A stretch of 7,348 bases of DNA from Candidatus Brocadiia bacterium. GTDB lineage: Bacteria > Planctomycetota > PUPC01 > DSUN01. Position 1 is the first letter of the stretch. Every line of letters starts with the position of its first letter. Shown one piece after another: positions 5,526-7,348 of the stretch. The translations under genes were made by a program, and so were the position numbers. The stretch lies in assembly GCA_016782825.1 (NCBI GenBank), contig JADHXT010000167.1, positions 1 through 7,348 on the forward strand. Reading direction: 5' to 3'. The notes beneath the pieces are model-generated. The model saw nothing but the letters and a program-made list of their open reading frames with translations, made no database searches and was not told the origin of the DNA.

Positions 5526-6434
5526 ATGCCCAAGCCGCAACTGAAGAACCTCGAAATCCTGGACACCGTGGGCAATGGCGCCGGCAGCATCGTGTATAAG
5601 GCGCACGACCTGCGGCACGACCGCATCGTGGCCATCAAGCATGTGACCCGAGGCACCGTGGACGCCATCGAGAGCGCCCGACGCGCCGGCCGCGCCGCCG
5701 ACTCGCGTATCCGGGAACACGCTCGCATCAACTACGCCAGCTTCTTCGACCAAGTGCGCAACGAATACCGCATCCTCCGTGCCCTCCGCAAGGACGCCTA
5801 CCCGCCCGGCATCGTCCGCGTGTACGGCCTCGTCACCCTGCGGCGTTTCTTCCGCGTTGTCGGCTACGACCTCGTCATGGAGTTCATCGAGGGCGTCAGC
5901 CTGCGCGAAAAGCGCGACTACCCCATGCCCGACCTCGTCCGCTACTACCGCCAGGCCGCCAGCGCCCTCGGCTCCCTGCACGCCCACAAAATCTTCCACG
6001 CCGACATGAAGCCCCACCACATCTTCGTGTCCAAAGAGGGCCGCGTGAAGCTCCTCGACTTCGGGCAAAGCCGCTTCTACAACGACCCCGCACGCCGCAT
6101 CCAGGGCACGGTGGACTTCATGGCCCCCGAGCAGGCCAAGGGCACGGCCGTGGACCCCCGCACCGACGTGTACGGCCTGGGCGCCGCCATGTACTGGGTG
6201 CTCACCGGCGAGTGCAACCGCCCCGCCCTCAGCGGCATGGGCGGCGGCGTGGGCTTCACCGTGGGCTATGCCGGCCGCGCACGCGAGGTGCGCGACAAGA
6301 ACGCCGACTGCCCGCCCGCCCTCGAAGAGCTCATCCTCCAGTCGTGCGAGCGGCGGCCCGGGAAGCGGCCGTCGTCCATGGGCGAGGTCGTCTCCCGCCT
6401 CGACACCATTCTGCCCAAGCTGGCCGCGAGCTGA
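5526..6434 (+). CDS. Hanks-type Ser/Thr protein kinase, single soluble domain, altered catalytic loop
   Basis: The 302 aa protein is almost entirely a eukaryotic-like kinase domain that would phosphorylate proteins on Ser or Thr with ATP. The glycine loop is GNGAGSIVY (residues 16-24), followed by Lys38 of VAIKH, Glu80 of the alpha-C helix (VRNEYRIL), catalytic Asp160 and Lys162 (HADMKP), and DFG at 178-180. MAPEQAKG (199-206), Asp214 (PRTDVYGLG) and a late Arg in GKRPSS complete the fold. Two positions are unusual: Ala159 replaces the Arg of HRD, and His165 replaces the metal-binding Asn five residues after the catalytic Asp. The stretch between Lys38 and Glu80 is longer than usual and Arg-rich. 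No membrane segment or sensor domain is visible, so it is probably cytosolic. ATG 5526 is the first in-frame start after a TGA at 5517-5519; only a weak GAG lies upstream. It ends three bases from the convergent neighbour. No substrate can be inferred. Confidence 0.92.
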   Translation: MPKPQLKNLEILDTVGNGAGSIVYKAHDLRHDRIVAIKHVTRGTVDAIESARRAGRAADSRIREHARINYASFFDQVRNEYRILRALRKDAYPPGIVRVYGLVTLRRFFRVVGYDLVMEFIEGVSLREKRDYPMPDLVRYYRQAASALGSLHAHKIFHADMKPHHIFVSKEGRVKLLDFGQSRFYNDPARRIQGTVDFMAPEQAKGTAVDPRTDVYGLGAAMYWVLTGECNRPALSGMGGGVGFTVGYAGRAREVRDKNADCPPALEELILQSCERRPGKRPSSMGEVVSRLDTILPKLAAS

Positions 6435-6437
6435 CGC

Positions 6438-7348
6438 CTACTTCCTGGTCTCCCTCTCCAATGCCGCCAGCGCCTCGCCCACTGCAACACTTTCGCCATG
6501 CGTGAGATGCCCGCCGCCGTAAAACACGCGGCAGAAAGCACGGCTGATGTCGCGCACCGGCTCGTACGCCGGCCCGCCGTCGGCCACGGTCCGCTCCGCA
6601 AACTCCAGCGGCGTGAGCGTCGGGTCCCGCGGGAAGCCACGGCGCCGCATCAGGTCGAGCGTCCTGCGGTAGAAGCCGATGGCCGGGGGGCCGCCATGGC
6701 CGCGGCGGCGTGCCCGGCGGTGCGCCCGGCGCCGCAGCCACACCAGCAGCACCACGCCGCCGCCCACCACCACCGCCAGGCCCCCCAGCACGGCCACGGC
6801 ACGCACGCCGGCCGACACGCCGGAGTCCAGTGCCAACTGCCCCGGGCCCCACAGCGGCAGGTAGTTGGGCAGCCGCGACAGGACGCGCGTGACGGCATCG
6901 GCCAAGTGGCGCTGGTCGGTGCTCGAGTAGTTGACCACCCACGTGTTCCACGACACGCGCAGGTAGGCCAGGCGCCGCGAGAGCCGCGACAGCCATCCCT
7001 GGCTCGCGGGGGCCTCCGGTGCCGCCGGCGTGGGATCGAAGCTCTGCCAGAACAGGTGCGTGACCGGCAGCCGGGCCTCCACCCAGGCGTGCGCGTGGCG
7101 CTGGCGGACGATGTAGAACTGGCCATACTCGTTCCACTCGCCGCCGCGGAAGCCCGTGACCATGCGGGCCGGGATGTGCAGCGCGCGCAGCAGCACCACC
7201 ATGCCGGCGGCGAAGAGCTCGCAGTGTCCCCGCCGGGTGTTGAGCAGGAAGTCCTCGATGGGATCGACGCCGCGTGCCGTAAGGCCGGGCTCGAGCGTGT
7301 AGGTGTAGTTGCCGCGCAGAAAGGTCTCCACCTGGAGGATGCGGCGGT
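6438..7348 (-). CDS. Transglutaminase-like membrane protein (TgpA/DUF4129 type), N-terminus outside window
   Basis: The reading frame runs off the window end, and the visible 302 residues end at a stop codon at 6438-6440. The sequence opens within the transglutaminase-like domain (ILQVETFLRGNYTYTL). The Cys-His-Asp triad is visible: Cys in RRGHCELFAAGM (codon 7221-7223), His in RHAHAWVEA (7089-7091), Asp in SFDPTP (7035-7037). A linker is followed by one membrane segment (about 6735-6806), then an Arg-rich stop-transfer stretch. A C-terminal region follows with FYRRTLDLMRRRGF and TPLEFAERT, as in DUF4129. In TgpA-type proteins several more membrane helices precede this domain and place it outside the cytoplasmic membrane; here they would be beyond the window. 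Such genes often sit with MoxR-type ATPase and DUF58 genes, which cannot be checked here. The true function (crosslinking or proteolysis) is unknown for most members. The gene is convergent with the kinase, with a three-base gap. Confidence 0.9.
   Translation of the reverse strand, partial: RRILQVETFLRGNYTYTLEPGLTARGVDPIEDFLLNTRRGHCELFAAGMVVLLRALHIPARMVTGFRGGEWNEYGQFYIVRQRHAHAWVEARLPVTHLFWQSFDPTPAAPEAPASQGWLSRLSRRLAYLRVSWNTWVVNYSSTDQRHLADAVTRVLSRLPNYLPLWGPGQLALDSGVSAGVRAVAVLGGLAVVVGGGVVLLVWLRRRAHRRARRRGHGGPPAIGFYRRTLDLMRRRGFPRDPTLTPLEFAERTVADGGPAYEPVRDISRAFCRVFYGGGHLTHGESVAVGEALAALERETRK

Noticed and set aside
5350..5544. Small 64-codon frame in the kinase leader
   Set aside because: It starts with TTG without a ribosome-binding site, overlaps the kinase start and has no recognisable features.
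5426..5724. Exact 13-base repeat CGGGAACACGCTC at 5426-5438 and 5712-5724
   Set aside because: In several kilobases of GC-rich DNA one or two repeats of this length are expected by chance, and one copy is inside the kinase coding region.

Overview
This is a high-G+C bacterial window (strong preference for C at third codon positions). It carries a compact methionine-biosynthesis block (metY, a cystathionine gamma-synthase-like gene, metX, metW) on the + strand. Upstream is the 3' part of a class-III aminotransferase gene. Downstream are a Ser/Thr protein kinase gene (+) and a convergent, truncated transglutaminase-like membrane protein gene (-). The source is not identifiable with certainty. 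The high G+C, the small soluble Hanks-type kinase, the TgpA-like transglutaminase and the style of the aminotransferase suggest Planctomycetota or a nearby environmental lineage, but this is inference only.

Layout: 1-668 aminotransferase C-terminal part. 669-800 sigma70-type promoter (TTGCGC-17-TATAAT) and a GC-rich leader. 801-2087 metY. 2088-2225 a perfect hairpin, then an unusually AT-rich patch with a MetR-like inverted repeat. 2226-3371 second Cys/Met-metabolism PLP enzyme. 3372-3444 a short gap that can form two alternative helices. 3445-4659 metX, overlapping metW (4659-5294) by one base. 5295-5525 a good sigma70 promoter (TTGACG-17-TAGACT) and a long leader. 5526-6434 kinase. 6438-7348 transglutaminase-like gene on the minus strand, running off the window end.

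How the genes fit together: MetX makes O-acyl-homoserine, probably O-acetyl, with MetW as its usual partner. MetY would convert O-acetylhomoserine plus sulfide to homocysteine. The second PLP enzyme could give a transsulfuration route through cystathionine, or work in the cystathionine/methionine-cleaving direction. The kinase has its own promoter and no visible link to methionine metabolism.

I see no mobile element, CRISPR array, tRNA or rRNA, and no clearly novel system. The points most worth a second look are regulatory (the MetR-like repeat, the structured leaders), the altered catalytic loop of the kinase, and the altered C-terminal active-site segment of the second PLP enzyme.
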